A stretch of DNA of 64,000 nt from positions 272,001-336,000 of the forward strand of contig NZ_FNHV01000003.1 in NCBI RefSeq assembly GCF_900103585.1. The letters run 5' to 3'. Origin of the DNA: Streptomyces sp. cf386. GTDB lineage: Bacteria > Actinomycetota > Actinomycetes > Streptomycetales > Streptomycetaceae. Both the position numbers and the translations under genes were made by a program. Below, in pieces: positions 17,319 to 26,527 of the stretch. Each line of letters starts with the position of its first letter. Positions within the stretch are counted from its first letter, which is position 1. The notes below the pieces were generated by a model, which did not search any database, was not told the DNA's origin, and saw nothing but the letters and a program-made list of their open reading frames with translations.

Positions 17319-18884
17319 TCAGTGGAAGAAGTGCCGCGTCCCCGTGAAGTACATCGTGATGCCCGCCTTCTTCGCCGCCTCGACCACCAGCTCGTCGCGG
17401 ACCGAACCGCCGGGCTGGACGATCGCCTTGACCCCGGCCTCGCTCAGGACGTCGATGTTGTCCGGGAACGGGAAGAAAGCGTCCGAGGCGACGTACGAGC
17501 CCCGCGCGCGCTCCTCACCGGCCCGCTCCACGGCGAGCTTGCAGGAGTCGACACGGTTGACCTGCCCCATACCGACGCCGACCGACGCACCGTCCTTGGC
17601 GAGCAGGATGGCGTTGGACTTGACGGCCCGGCAGGCCTTCCAGGCGAAGGCCAGCTCGGAGAGCTCCTCGGCGCCGAGCGCCTCACCCGTCGCGAGGGTC
17701 CAGCCCGCGGGGTCGTCGCCGTCGGCCTGGAGGCGGTCGGTGACCTGGAGGAGGGCGCCGCCGTCGATGGGCTTGATCTCGACGGGGTTGCCGGGGCCCT
17801 CGGGACAGCGCAGTACGCGGATGTTCTTCTTCTTGGCGAGGGCCTCCAGCGCGCCGTCCTCGTAGTCGGGCGCGACGATGACCTCGGTGAAGATCTCGGC
17901 GACCTGCTCGGCCATCTCCTTCGACACCGGGCGGTTGACGGCGATCACGCCACCGAACGCCGACAGCGGGTCACAGGCGTGCGCCTTGCGGTGCGCCTCG
18001 GCGACGTCCGCGCCGATCGCGATGCCGCACGGGTTGGCGTGCTTGATGATCGCGACGGCCGGCTCGGCGTGGTCGTACGCGGCACGGCGGGCGGCGTCCG
18101 TGTCCGTGTAGTTGTTGTACGACATCTCCTTGCCGTGCAGCTGCTCGGCCTGCGCGAGGCCCGTGCCGCCGCCGTCGACGTAGAGGGCGGCCGGCTGGTG
18201 CGGGTTCTCGCCGTAGCGGAGGGTGTTCTCGCGCTCCCAGGTGGCGCCGAGGAAGTCGGGGAACTGAGAGTCGTCCACCGGGGCGTAGGAGGACGCGAAC
18301 CAGGAAGCCACCGCCACGTCGTACGCCGCCGTGTGCTGGAACGCCTCGGCCGCGAGCCGCTTGCGGCTGGTGAGGTCGAAGCCGCCGTCGCGGACGGCCG
18401 CGAGGACGTCGGCGTAACGGGCGGGGCTGGTGACGACCGCCACGGACGGGTGATTCTTGGCGGCGGCGCGCACCATCGAGGGGCCGCCGATGTCGATCTG
18501 CTCGACGCACTCGTCGGGGGAGGCGCCCGACGCGACGGTCTCGCGGAACGGGTAGAGGTTGACGACGACGAGGTCGAAGGGGGCCACGCCCAGCTCGTCG
18601 AGCTGCTGACGGTGGCTGTCCAGGCGCAGGTCGGCGAGGATGCCCGCGTGCACGCGCGGGTGCAGCGTCTTGACGCGGCCGTCCAGGCACTCGGGGAAAC
18701 CGGTGAGCTCCTCGACCTTGGTGACGGGGACACCGGCCGCGGCGATACGGCCGGCCGTGGAGCCGGTCGACACCAGCTCGACGCCGGCCTCGTGCAGCCC
18801 GCGCGCGAGGTCCTCCAGGCCCGTCTTGTCGTAGACGCTGACGAGCGCCCGTCGAATGGCCCGCTTGTTGCTCTCGGCGGTCAC
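17319..18884 (-). CDS. purH: bifunctional AICAR formyltransferase / IMP cyclohydrolase
   Basis: A 521-residue protein catalysing the last two steps of IMP synthesis: formylation of AICAR by 10-formyl-THF, then ring closure. The N-terminal MGS-type cyclohydrolase domain is clear ([51 protein letters not shown]). The transformylase part has [24 protein letters not shown] and a C-terminal [12 protein letters not shown] ... [11 protein letters not shown] ... [11 protein letters not shown]. Length is normal for the family. The start is GTG, overlapping the purN stop codon in GTGA, so purN-purH is one translationally coupled operon. Confidence 0.97.
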   Translation of the reverse strand: MTAESNKRAIRRALVSVYDKTGLEDLARGLHEAGVELVSTGSTAGRIAAAGVPVTKVEELTGFPECLDGRVKTLHPRVHAGILADLRLDSHRQQLDELGVAPFDLVVVNLYPFRETVASGASPDECVEQIDIGGPSMVRAAAKNHPSVAVVTSPARYADVLAAVRDGGFDLTSRKRLAAEAFQHTAAYDVAVASWFASSYAPVDDSQFPDFLGATWERENTLRYGENPHQPAALYVDGGGTGLAQAEQLHGKEMSYNNYTDTDAARRAAYDHAEPAVAIIKHANPCGIAIGADVAEAHRKAHACDPLSAFGGVIAVNRPVSKEMAEQVAEIFTEVIVAPDYEDGALEALAKKKNIRVLRCPEGPGNPVEIKPIDGGALLQVTDRLQADGDDPAGWTLATGEALGAEELSELAFAWKACRAVKSNAILLAKDGASVGVGMGQVNRVDSCKLAVERAGEERARGSYVASDAFFPFPDNIDVLSEAGVKAIVQPGGSVRDELVVEAAKKAGITMYFTGTRHFFH

Positions 18885-19519
18885 TGGATAACTACCTTTC
18901 GTCCCTCAATGCGATAGCCGTTGCGGGCGAGCCGCCCCACGACCTCGACGAGCAGCCTTCGCTCGACTTCCTTGATGCGCTCGTGCAGAGCGCTCTCGTC
19001 GTCCTCGTCCCGGATCTCCACCACGCCCTGAGCGATGATCGGTCCGGTGTCGACGCCGTCGTCGACGAAGTGGACGGTGCAGCCGGTGACCCGGGCGCCG
19101 TACGCGAGGGCGTCGCGGACGCCGTGGGCGCCGGGAAAACTGGGGAGCAGGGCCGGGTGGGTGTTCACGAACCGCCCGCCGTAGAGGGCGAGGAACTCCT
19201 TGCCGACGATCTTCATGAACCCGGCGGAGACGACGAGGTCCGGCTCGTGGGCGGCGACGGCCTCCGCGAGCGCCGCGTCCCACTCCTCGCGGCTGTCGTG
19301 GTCCTTGACCTTGCACACGAAGGTCGGCAGCCCGGCGCGCTCGGCCCGCGCCAGCCCCTCGATGTTCTCCCGGTCGGCTCCGACGGCCACGATCTCGGCA
19401 CCGTAGACCTCGGGGCCGACGCCGGCGATCTCGTCCAGAAGCGCCTGCAGGTTGGTGCCGGATCCGGAGACCAGCACGACGAGGCGCTTGGCACGCTCGG
19501 CCACGGGCTTGGCGGCCAC
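18881..19519 (-). CDS. purN: phosphoribosylglycinamide formyltransferase
   Basis: A 212-residue cytosolic enzyme that formylates GAR using 10-formyl-THF in purine synthesis. Motifs are [17 protein letters not shown] at the N-terminus, [33 protein letters not shown] (catalytic Asn and His) and [17 protein letters not shown] (catalytic Asp). I place the start at GTG 19519, where homology begins. The frame extends to 19654, but the extra 45 residues look non-coding. purH follows with a 4-base overlap. Confidence 0.95.
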   Translation of the reverse strand: MAAKPVAERAKRLVVLVSGSGTNLQALLDEIAGVGPEVYGAEIVAVGADRENIEGLARAERAGLPTFVCKVKDHDSREEWDAALAEAVAAHEPDLVVSAGFMKIVGKEFLALYGGRFVNTHPALLPSFPGAHGVRDALAYGARVTGCTVHFVDDGVDTGPIIAQGVVEIRDEDDESALHERIKEVERRLLVEVVGRLARNGYRIEGRKVVIQ

Positions 19520-19565
19520 GGTGGGGCCCTTTCTCGGGGGTGCGTTCTTCGTGCGGGCGGCGCTT

Positions 19566-19592
19566 TGTACGTTTGTATATTCGTACGAATGC
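19566..19592 (-). promoter_or_regulatory. AT-rich pur promoter/operator region
   Basis: An island of A+T in GC-rich DNA about 50 bases upstream of purN. It includes the perfect 10-bp palindrome TTCGTACGAA (19580-19589) and a second interrupted repeat TACG-N10-CGTA. It is likely to hold the purN-purH promoter and possibly an operator. The regulator is unknown. Confidence 0.4.
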
Positions 19593-19799
19593 ATCGCGCC
19601 CCGGGATACGGGGAAGTCTACGAAGCAGCCGACCGTCAGCAACGATACCGGCACTCCGGATGGGCCCCATGGGACGGGGGCGTGGCCGGAAGGTAGCGTC
19701 TGGGGGAGCTGGACCGGGAACGCGGTTGTGGTGCGGTGCGTTCACAAAGCGACAGCTCATGTCGGATCAGTCGTTCACCAAGGGGAAGACGCTCACTTG

Positions 19800-20579
19800 A
19801 TGTCGGACCGCAGCCTGCGACTCCTCACACTCCCTCCGCAGTCCGCGCAGGGAGGGAAGCGTGGCGCCGTCCTGCTGCGAGAGCGGCCCGCCTCGCCTCC
19901 CGACGCGCCCTCGGACAAGAAGTCCGGCGACGGACAGAGCAGTGGCGCCCAGGACGACAACCCCTTCGCGCCGCCGGCCGAGGGCACGCCGGACCGCCCG
20001 TGGCAGCCGCGGCGCCCCTCGGGCGAGGAGGGCTCTTCGGGGTCGGACGAGGACAACTCGCCGTGGGGCAACCAGTGGAGCGACCGCCAGCCGGGCCGCT
20101 CCCCCGGCGGCTTCGGTGACCGGCCCCGCGGAGGCCAGGAGGGCCCCGGTGGAGGCGGCGGCCCCGGCACGGGCCTGCGCTGGGACCCCACCGACCCCGC
20201 CCAGCGGCGCGCGCGGTTCGCCCTGCTCTCCGGCATGTGGGCCTTCTTCTTCGCCCTGTTCAGCTGGCCGTACGTGGCCCTGCTGCTGGGTGCGCTGGCC
20301 CTGTACTGGGGCATCAGCAGCCTCCGCGCCAAGCCCCGCACCCCCGACCCGAACACCCCGGCCCCCCAGCAGACGGGCCGCCCCCAGACGACGGCCGCGG
20401 TGAGCGGGCTGGTCACGGCGTCCCTCGCGATCGCGGTGGTGGCCGCCGGGTTCACGGCGCAGATGGTCTACAGCGACTACTACACCTGCACGACTGACGC
20501 CCTGACCAATGAGGCGAAGCAGTCGTGCAACCAGCTGCTGCCCGAGGAGTTGCGAGGGGTTCTGGGCAGCACGGAGTGA
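19800..20579 (+). CDS. membrane protein with disordered N-terminus (DUF4190-like)
   Basis: A 259-residue protein from ATG 19800 (TTGATG context). In-frame upstream sequence reads as non-coding. Residues 1-135 are polar, Pro/Gly/Ser-rich and probably disordered. A conserved [21 protein letters not shown] then starts a membrane segment running to [13 protein letters not shown] second helix is at [28 protein letters not shown]. The short tail ([22 protein letters not shown]) carries two Cys and is probably extracellular. This is the usual gene next to purN/DUF6350 in Streptomyces. Function unknown. Confidence 0.7.
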   Translation: MSDRSLRLLTLPPQSAQGGKRGAVLLRERPASPPDAPSDKKSGDGQSSGAQDDNPFAPPAEGTPDRPWQPRRPSGEEGSSGSDEDNSPWGNQWSDRQPGRSPGGFGDRPRGGQEGPGGGGGPGTGLRWDPTDPAQRRARFALLSGMWAFFFALFSWPYVALLLGALALYWGISSLRAKPRTPDPNTPAPQQTGRPQTTAAVSGLVTASLAIAVVAAGFTAQMVYSDYYTCTTDALTNEAKQSCNQLLPEELRGVLGSTE

Positions 20580-20601
20580 GGCCGCTCGGGCAGGGTGGCG
20601 T

Positions 20602-22587
20602 TCACTGCGAGGGCGTGCCCTCGGGGGCGTCGGGTGGCTCCGGGTTGTCGGGCGACTCCGGGCTCTTGGGGGCGTCCGACGGGAAGTCGTCGGGCTCGAA
20701 GGTGGTGTCGTGGTCGTACTCCAGGTACGGGATTTCCTGGTCGTGAGCCTCGCTCGATGAGTCCTGGCCGGCCTCCGCGGACCGAGCCTCCTGGTGGTCG
20801 CCCTGCGGCGGAGCTGCTTGTTCCGGCTCGAACGCCGTGAACAGCGCGTCCTGGTCGTACACCGAGCGCCCCGTCCTCGATTCCTTGGCCGCGCCGTCGC
20901 CTTCCTTCGACGCCGCCCCGCGCGAGAACAACCTTCCGACCAACGGCAGCCGCTCCCGGAACCGGCGCTTGCCGGCACCGGGACCACTCTCGGCCGTGCC
21001 CGCCACACCCGAGCCGCTCTCCCCCGACGCGTCCAACGCCTCCAACGTCTCCACCCGAGGCTTCCCGATCCGCGCCTCCGGCGTCCCGCTCACCTGATCC
21101 GCCGCCACGCCCCGCCCCGACAGGCACCGCCACGCCCGCACCAGCACGGCCACCGGAACCGCCACCACCCCGACCCACCCCAGCGTCGCCGCCCCCACCT
21201 GCCACCACACGGGCCCGAACCGCGCGAGCGCCCCCACCCCCAGCGGCCCGCCCGACAGAGCGGCCAGCACCGCGAACACGACCCCGCAGAGCACGGACGC
21301 CTGCGCGGCAACCACCGCGGTCCGCCCACTCGACCAGACCACGACAGGCACTGGTGCCTCCTGATGGCCGACCGCCGACGGTGCCGCCCCGCCCTTGGAC
21401 CGCCCCTCCTTGGAGGCCCGCCCGCCCCCCTCGGTCACTCCCCCGTCCTTGGCCCGCTCCCCTTCGGTCGCCATCCCGCCCCGAGTCCGACCCTCCGTGG
21501 AGGCCTCCTGCCCCCCGGACCGACCCCCCGCCGGCACCGCCACCCTCCCCACAAAGCACCCCAACACCACCGCCGCCGCGACCGGCACCGCCGCCATCCC
21601 CCACTGCACCGGCCCTCCGAACCCCGCCCCGGGCACGGCCTCCAGCAACGGAAACGGCGGCAGCAACGGCGCCGGCGCCGAGGACATCGGCCCCACCACA
21701 TGCCCCGCCCCGAGCACGAACCCCGGCCCCAGGGCATACGAGGACGCCCACACCGCCGCGTTCGGCACGAGTGCCGCGCACAGCAGCAGCACCGCGAACC
21801 GCCCCGACCAGCCCTCCGTCAGCTGCAGAAAGGACGTCCGCGTCGCTTCGCCGTGCCACACCAGCGAGCCGCCCACCAGCACCGCCCCACCCCCGACGAG
21901 CACCGCCACCCCGGCCCCCGCGGCCCGCCCGGCGGCGCCGAGCCGGGCGCGTGCCGCCACCCCGGGCACCAGCCGCCGTACCCGTCTCGGCAAGGCGAGC
22001 ATCGCGTTCTCCACGAGCTCGGGCGGCCGTCCGCACGCCGTCCACACCCCCACCCCCGCCGCCACCGTCACGACCACCGGCACCCACACCCCGGTCCAGA
22101 TCCACTCCGGCCGCAGTTCGCCCCGCGCCGCGTACATCGCGGCCGCAGCCCCGACCCCGAGGTACCCGAGCACGACACCCGCCCACGCCGTGCGCCCCGG
22201 TACAAGCGGCGTCCCGTCACCTTCGTCCGCCGCCGCGTCCCGCGCCGCCCGGTGGACCAGCCACACCGGCAGCAGGAACAGCAGCAGTGGTGTCACGCCG
22301 ACCGGCGCGGGGACACCGGTGAGGGTGTCGGCGCGGACCAGTTCGGCGCCGTGCGCCAGCAGCCACAGCACGGCGGCGATCCGCAGCGCACCCCCCGGCC
22401 CGCTGTCCGGATACGGCGAACTGACCCACAGCACCATCACCAGCACCGCGAGCCCGCCCAGCCCCAGCGCCGCCGCCACCGCCCCGCTCAGCAGGCTGGC
22501 GGCCAGCCCAGGCGTTCGGCCATGCATACGCGTGCTCGGGGACGACGGGGGCGTTCGACGAGCGGTCATTTCGATCACGCTCGCCAT
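20602..22587 (-). CDS. DUF6350 polytopic membrane protein
   Basis: A 661-residue protein starting [11 protein letters not shown]. About eleven hydrophobic helices fill residues 30-485 (for example [55 protein letters not shown]). A short hydrophilic, Gly/Arg-rich loop sits near residue 370-410. The last 170 residues are acidic, Pro-rich and probably disordered in the cytoplasm (DYDHDT-type tracts, [21 protein letters not shown]). The layout matches DUF6350, a family of unknown function fixed next to purN and sucCD in actinomycetes, sometimes labelled cell-division-associated. It is convergent with the gene ending at 20579. Confidence 0.8.
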   Translation of the reverse strand: MASVIEMTARRTPPSSPSTRMHGRTPGLAASLLSGAVAAALGLGGLAVLVMVLWVSSPYPDSGPGGALRIAAVLWLLAHGAELVRADTLTGVPAPVGVTPLLLFLLPVWLVHRAARDAAADEGDGTPLVPGRTAWAGVVLGYLGVGAAAAMYAARGELRPEWIWTGVWVPVVVTVAAGVGVWTACGRPPELVENAMLALPRRVRRLVPGVAARARLGAAGRAAGAGVAVLVGGGAVLVGGSLVWHGEATRTSFLQLTEGWSGRFAVLLLCAALVPNAAVWASSYALGPGFVLGAGHVVGPMSSAPAPLLPPFPLLEAVPGAGFGGPVQWGMAAVPVAAAVVLGCFVGRVAVPAGGRSGGQEASTEGRTRGGMATEGERAKDGGVTEGGGRASKEGRSKGGAAPSAVGHQEAPVPVVVWSSGRTAVVAAQASVLCGVVFAVLAALSGGPLGVGALARFGPVWWQVGAATLGWVGVVAVPVAVLVRAWRCLSGRGVAADQVSGTPEARIGKPRVETLEALDASGESGSGVAGTAESGPGAGKRRFRERLPLVGRLFSRGAASKEGDGAAKESRTGRSVYDQDALFTAFEPEQAAPPQGDHQEARSAEAGQDSSSEAHDQEIPYLEYDHDTTFEPDDFPSDAPKSPESPDNPEPPDAPEGTPSQ

Positions 22588-22683
22588 GCTCCCAACGACA
22601 CGCGCCTTTCCCCCGTAACAGGCGAACCGCCGATGTGTCGCTCAATATATGTTTATGTGCTTTTTCGTGCGAAAGGGTGCCCG

Positions 22684-23751
22684 GTGACCCAGCGACCCGC
22701 AGCCCCGCTGCCCCCGCCCGACGAACGCCGACGCCTGCGCGAGGCCGGTTCATTGACGCAGGCTCAGGTCGCGGATCGGGTGGGCGTCACCCGCGAGACG
22801 GTACGTGCGTGGGAGAACGGCCGGACGACACCGCGCGGCCGGCGAAAAGAGGCGTACGCACAACTGCTCAGCTCTCTCGCGGAAGAGACGACGGCTCAGA
22901 AATGGGCAGGAGAGCCCGAGGTGACGGAGCGTCAACAGCCGCTGCCCGAACGCCCCCTCACCCCCGCCCAGGCCTTCGACGCGCTCTACGCCTACTGCGC
23001 CCCCGCCCTCGTACGGCAGACCTATCTGCTCAGCGGACGCCGCGAACTCGCGCGGGAATCGGTGGAGTGGTCCTTCCAACTCGCCTGGCAGCGCTGGCCG
23101 GAGGTGGCCCGTGACCGGGACCCGGCGAGCTGGGTGCGGGCGACGGCGTACGACTTCGCCCTCTCCCCCTGGCACCGGTTCCGCCCCCGCTACCGCCACC
23201 CCGAGCCCCCGCCGGCCGACGCCTGCGACCGCGCCCTGCTCGACGTACTCCTCGAACTCCCGCCGCCACAGCGCCGCACGCTTCTCCTGTACGACGGTGT
23301 GGGCCTCGACCTGCCCGAGACGGCGGCCGAGTCGGAGGCGAGCACTCCGGCGGCAGCGCGGCGCCTCCTGCACGCCCGCGCCACGATCGCCGACCGCCTC
23401 CCGGCCCTGTCCGACCCCGCCGAACTCCACCGCCGCCTGATCGAACTGGCCTCCGCGGAGCGCCTGCGCGCCGCCAAGCCCCCGCTGGTCCGCAGCGGCA
23501 GTGAACGCCGGGCGCGCTTTTGGACCCGGGCCGCGATCGCGTTCACGGTGACCCTGATCGGCACGACGGCCCTGACCGTACGAACGGCCCCCACCCAGTA
23601 CGAGCCACCGGTTCCGCCCGGGGCAACGGTGCGCGGGGTGCCCCCGAGGGTGGCACCCGGACCGTTGTCGGAGGCGGAACTGAAGCTGAGGACGAAGCTG
23701 CGCTCACAAATGCAGAACAGGCCGGAGCGGCTGGCGCCACAGCCGCAGTGA
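22684..23751 (+). CDS. XRE / sigma-70-like regulatory protein with membrane anchor
   Basis: A 355-residue protein. GTG 22684 is preferred; ATG 22633 upstream lies in AT-rich, promoter-like sequence. Residues 10-60 form an XRE helix-turn-helix (REAGSLTQAQVADRVGVTRETVRAWENGRTTP). Residues about 95-245 resemble ECF sigma factor region 2 and a degenerate region 4 (AFDALYAYCAPALVRQTYLLSG, WSFQLAWQRWPEVARDRDPASWVRATAYDFAL, LLELPPPQRRTLLLYDGVGLDLPETAAE). A membrane helix lies at about residues 283-298 (AIAFTVTLIGTTALTV), with a Pro-rich tail outside. The mix of an XRE domain with sigma-like parts and an anchor suggests a membrane-bound regulator rather than a true sigma factor. Confidence 0.7.
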   Translation: MTQRPAAPLPPPDERRRLREAGSLTQAQVADRVGVTRETVRAWENGRTTPRGRRKEAYAQLLSSLAEETTAQKWAGEPEVTERQQPLPERPLTPAQAFDALYAYCAPALVRQTYLLSGRRELARESVEWSFQLAWQRWPEVARDRDPASWVRATAYDFALSPWHRFRPRYRHPEPPPADACDRALLDVLLELPPPQRRTLLLYDGVGLDLPETAAESEASTPAAARRLLHARATIADRLPALSDPAELHRRLIELASAERLRAAKPPLVRSGSERRARFWTRAAIAFTVTLIGTTALTVRTAPTQYEPPVPPGATVRGVPPRVAPGPLSEAELKLRTKLRSQMQNRPERLAPQPQ

Positions 23752-23754
23752 CCC

Positions 23755-23790
23755 TTGCGCTCGCCCTCCCTGCCTTCAGGGCGAGCGCAA
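23755..23790. terminator. bidirectional terminator
   Basis: A perfect 13-bp stem (TTGCGCTCGCCCT / AGGGCGAGCGCAA) with a 10-base loop, starting 4 bases after the stop codon of the + strand regulator. It probably ends both that gene and the sucCD transcript. Confidence 0.8.
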
Positions 23791-23792
23791 GC

Positions 23793-23833
23793 GCCGGCGG
23801 GCCCGCCCCCACTCGGGGAACGGGCCCACCGGC
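23793..23833. terminator. second terminator hairpin behind sucD
   Basis: GCCGGCGGGCCCG pairs with CGGGCCCACCGGC with one mismatch, loop about 15 bases. It is directly downstream of sucD on the minus strand and in tandem with the previous hairpin. Confidence 0.6.
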
Positions 23834-23861
23834 ATTCAGCCAAGTGCCGTGGCTACGGCGT

Positions 23862-24746
23862 TCAGCCGCCCAGGATCTCCCGGGCCAGCTTGGCGGTCTC
23901 GGTCGGCGTCTTGCCGACCTTGACGCCCGCGGCCTCCAGGGCCTCCTTCTTCGCCTGCGCCGTACCGGACGAACCGGAGACGATGGCGCCCGCGTGGCCC
24001 ATGGTCTTGCCCTCGGGGGCGGTGAAGCCCGCGACGTAGCCGACGACCGGCTTGGTCACGTTCTCCTGGATGTAGGCCGCGGCCCGCTCCTCGGCGTCGC
24101 CGCCGATCTCGCCGATCATGACGATCAGGTCGGTGTCGGGGTCGGCCTCGAAGGCGGCCAGGGCGTCGATGTGGGTGGTGCCGATGACCGGGTCACCGCC
24201 GATGCCCACGGCCGACGAGAAGCCGATGTCACGCAGCTCGTACATCATCTGGTACGTCAGCGTGCCGGACTTCGAGACCAGACCGATGCGGCCCGGCTTG
24301 GTGATGTCGCCCGGGATGATGCCGGCGTTCGACTGGCCCGGGGTGATGAGACCGGGGCAGTTCGGGCCGATGATCCGGGTCTTGTTGCCCTGCGACACGG
24401 CGTACGCGTAGAACGCGGCCGAGTCGTGGACGGCGATGCCCTCGGTGATGACGACCGCGAGCGGGATCTCGGCGTCGATGGCCTCGACGACGGCGGCCTT
24501 GGCGAAAGCCGGCGGCACGAAGAGGACGGATACGTTCGCACCCGTCTTCTCCATGGCCTCGGCCACGGTGCCGAAGACCGGGATCTCGTTGCCGTCGATG
24601 TCGACCGACGTGCCCGCCTTGCGGGGGTTCACGCCACCGACGATGTTCGTGCCGTCGGCCAGCATGAGCTTGGTGTGCTTCATGCCCGTGGCACCGGTCA
24701 TGCCCTGGACGATGACCTTGGAGTCCTTGTTGAGGAAGATAGCCAT
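23862..24746 (-). CDS. sucD: succinyl-CoA synthetase alpha subunit
   Basis: A 294-residue TCA-cycle enzyme subunit that, with SucC, interconverts succinyl-CoA and succinate with NTP formation. The N-terminal CoA-binding Rossmann domain reads [21 protein letters not shown]. The ligase domain has [20 protein letters not shown] and [12 protein letters not shown]. The active-site histidine is in [24 protein letters not shown] (His of GHAGA). Length and motifs are normal. The gene lies 21 bases after sucC, with GAAGAGGGAC as ribosome site. Confidence 0.97.
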   Translation of the reverse strand: MAIFLNKDSKVIVQGMTGATGMKHTKLMLADGTNIVGGVNPRKAGTSVDIDGNEIPVFGTVAEAMEKTGANVSVLFVPPAFAKAAVVEAIDAEIPLAVVITEGIAVHDSAAFYAYAVSQGNKTRIIGPNCPGLITPGQSNAGIIPGDITKPGRIGLVSKSGTLTYQMMYELRDIGFSSAVGIGGDPVIGTTHIDALAAFEADPDTDLIVMIGEIGGDAEERAAAYIQENVTKPVVGYVAGFTAPEGKTMGHAGAIVSGSSGTAQAKKEALEAAGVKVGKTPTETAKLAREILGG

Positions 24747-24767
24747 GGCTGTCTGAGTCCCTCTTCC

Positions 24768-25946
24768 TTACTTCGCAGCCGCGAGCTCGGCGGCCTTGTC
24801 GGCCGCGCCGTCCATGGTGTCCACGCGCTGGACCAGCGGGTGGTTGGCGTCGGAGAGGATCTGACGACCCAGCTCGGCGTTGTTGCCGTCCAGACGCACG
24901 ACCAGCGGCTTGGTGACGTCCTCGCCACGGTCCTCCAGGAGCTTCAGCGCCTGGACGATGCCGTTGGCGACCTCGTCGCACGCGGTGATGCCGCCGAAGA
25001 CGTTGACGAACACGGACTTGACGTCCGGGTCGCCGAGGATGATCTCCAGGCCGTTCGCCATGACGGCGGCGGAGGCGCCACCGCCGATGTCGAGGAAGTT
25101 GGCGGGCTTGACGCCACCGTGGTTCTCACCGGCGTACGCGACGACGTCCAGGGTGCTCATGACGAGACCCGCGCCGTTGCCGATGATGCCGACCTCGCCG
25201 TCGAGCTTGACGTAGTTGAGGTTCTTCTCCTTGGCGGCGGCCTCGAGCGGGTTGGCCGCGTCCTTGTCCTGGAGGGCCTCGTGCTCCGGCTGACGGAACT
25301 CGGCGTTCTCGTCCAGGGAGACCTTGCCGTCCAGGGCGATGACGTCACCGGAGGCGACCTTGGCCAGCGGGTTGACCTCGACGAGGAGCGCGTCCTCTTC
25401 GATGAAGGTCTTCCAGAGCGTGACCAGGACGTTCGCGACCTTGTCGGCGACCTCGGCCGGGAAGTTGGCGGCCTCGACGATCTCGCGGGCCTTCTCCGGG
25501 GTCACACCCTCGTTGGCGTCGATCGGCGTCTTGGCGACGGCCTCGGGGCGGGTCTCCGCCACCTCCTCGATCTCCATGCCGCCCTCGACGGACGCGATGG
25601 AGAGGAAGGTGCGGTTGGCACGGTCGAGGAGGAAGGAGACGTAGTACTCCTCCAGGATCTCCGGGGCCGTCTCGGCGATCATCACCTTGTGGACCGTGTG
25701 GCCCTTGATGTCCATGCCGAGGATGTTGGTCGCGTGCTCGACCGCCTCGTCGGCGGTGGCGGCGAGCTTCACGCCACCGGCCTTGCCACGGCCGCCGACC
25801 TTCACCTGGGCCTTGACGACAGACTTGCCACCGAGGCGCTCGGTGGCTGCGCGGGCCGCCTCAGGCGTGTCGATGACTTCACCGGCCAGCACCGGTACAT
25901 CGTGCTTGGCGAAGAGGTCCCTCGCCTGGTACTCGAACAGGTCCAC
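24768..25946 (-). CDS. sucC: succinyl-CoA synthetase beta subunit
   Basis: A 392-residue ATP-grasp subunit that sets nucleotide and succinate specificity. Motifs are [20 protein letters not shown] at the start, [82 protein letters not shown] and [18 protein letters not shown]. The start is GTG 25946 with GGGACGGAAG upstream. sucD follows on the same transcript. The upstream 580 bases hold the promoter region. Confidence 0.97.
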   Translation of the reverse strand: MDLFEYQARDLFAKHDVPVLAGEVIDTPEAARAATERLGGKSVVKAQVKVGGRGKAGGVKLAATADEAVEHATNILGMDIKGHTVHKVMIAETAPEILEEYYVSFLLDRANRTFLSIASVEGGMEIEEVAETRPEAVAKTPIDANEGVTPEKAREIVEAANFPAEVADKVANVLVTLWKTFIEEDALLVEVNPLAKVASGDVIALDGKVSLDENAEFRQPEHEALQDKDAANPLEAAAKEKNLNYVKLDGEVGIIGNGAGLVMSTLDVVAYAGENHGGVKPANFLDIGGGASAAVMANGLEIILGDPDVKSVFVNVFGGITACDEVANGIVQALKLLEDRGEDVTKPLVVRLDGNNAELGRQILSDANHPLVQRVDTMDGAADKAAELAAAK

Positions 25947-26213
25947 GCGCTTCCGTCCCTATCAGTGATCTCGCGGTTCGTTGGATGCGTGGGCGTGCCG
26001 CGAAGGGCAACGTGACGTCCGCATGTGTCACAAGGGAGGCGCACACGGTGTCCGAGCGCGCGGCATGTCCGTCTCGCAGGTTATCGCTGCTTGCGGAGGG
26101 CCCCTAAATCGAGGGTCACACCTGAGCGGTGATACCTGTCACATGATGCCGCGAACTGCGCGGATCACTGGCACGGCGTGCCGACTGTGAGGATTCGGCG
26201 GGGCCGCATGGAA
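25947..26213 (-). promoter_or_regulatory. sucCD upstream region
   Basis: A non-coding stretch upstream of sucC. It holds TGTGACACA-type palindromic sequence near 26033-26044 and a related TGTCACATG near 26135-26145, plus CAGGTATCACC-like repeats. These look like operator half-sites, but no regulator can be named. No gene was seen. Confidence 0.35.
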
Positions 26214-26249
26214 GGACCTCACCGGGTTGGGGTTGACCCGGTGAGGTCC
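26214..26249. terminator. strong hairpin
   Basis: A perfect 14-bp stem (GGACCTCACCGGGT / ACCCGGTGAGGTCC) with an 8-base loop. It is one of two or three consecutive hairpins between sucC and the repeat-protein gene and is probably a terminator for the minus-strand gene ending at 26528. Confidence 0.6.
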
Positions 26250-26295
26250 CTTGAACAGCCCGAAGGGGCACGAATGGGCCGCCCCTGTGGGCTCT

Positions 26296-26334
26296 GGGCC
26301 GGTGATCCCCACCCCAAATGGGGATCACCGGCCC
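26296..26334. terminator. strong hairpin
   Basis: A perfect 15-bp stem (GGGCCGGTGATCCCC / GGGGATCACCGGCCC) with a 9-base loop, 46 bases from the previous hairpin. It is another probable terminator or stable RNA end. Confidence 0.65.
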
Positions 26335-26433
26335 TTCCGCGGGGTGCCGGAGGGAACAGCCGACGGATTTCGGCCGTCCGGGGCCGTCTGCCCCGCGGAG
26401 TCGGTGGGTCGCGACGGGAGGGGCGACCGGGCC

Positions 26434-26473
26434 CGCAGCCACGGCCCGTGCGACCGCCCTCGCCGTGGCTGCG
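26434..26473. terminator. terminator hairpin of the hendecad-repeat gene
   Basis: CGCAGCCACGG pairs with CCGTGGCTGCG (11 bp, loop 18 bases). It lies 55 bases past the stop codon of the minus-strand gene ending at 26528, the expected place for its first terminator. Confidence 0.55.
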
Positions 26474-26527
26474 GATGCGCCGTACGTGGCCCCGCCGGGG
26501 CGTCGTACGACATCTGGGGGCGGTGCG

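Noticed and set aside
23520..26015. 831-residue plus-strand frame opposite sucCD
   Set aside because: sucC and sucD are unmistakable on the minus strand; this frame is their complement.
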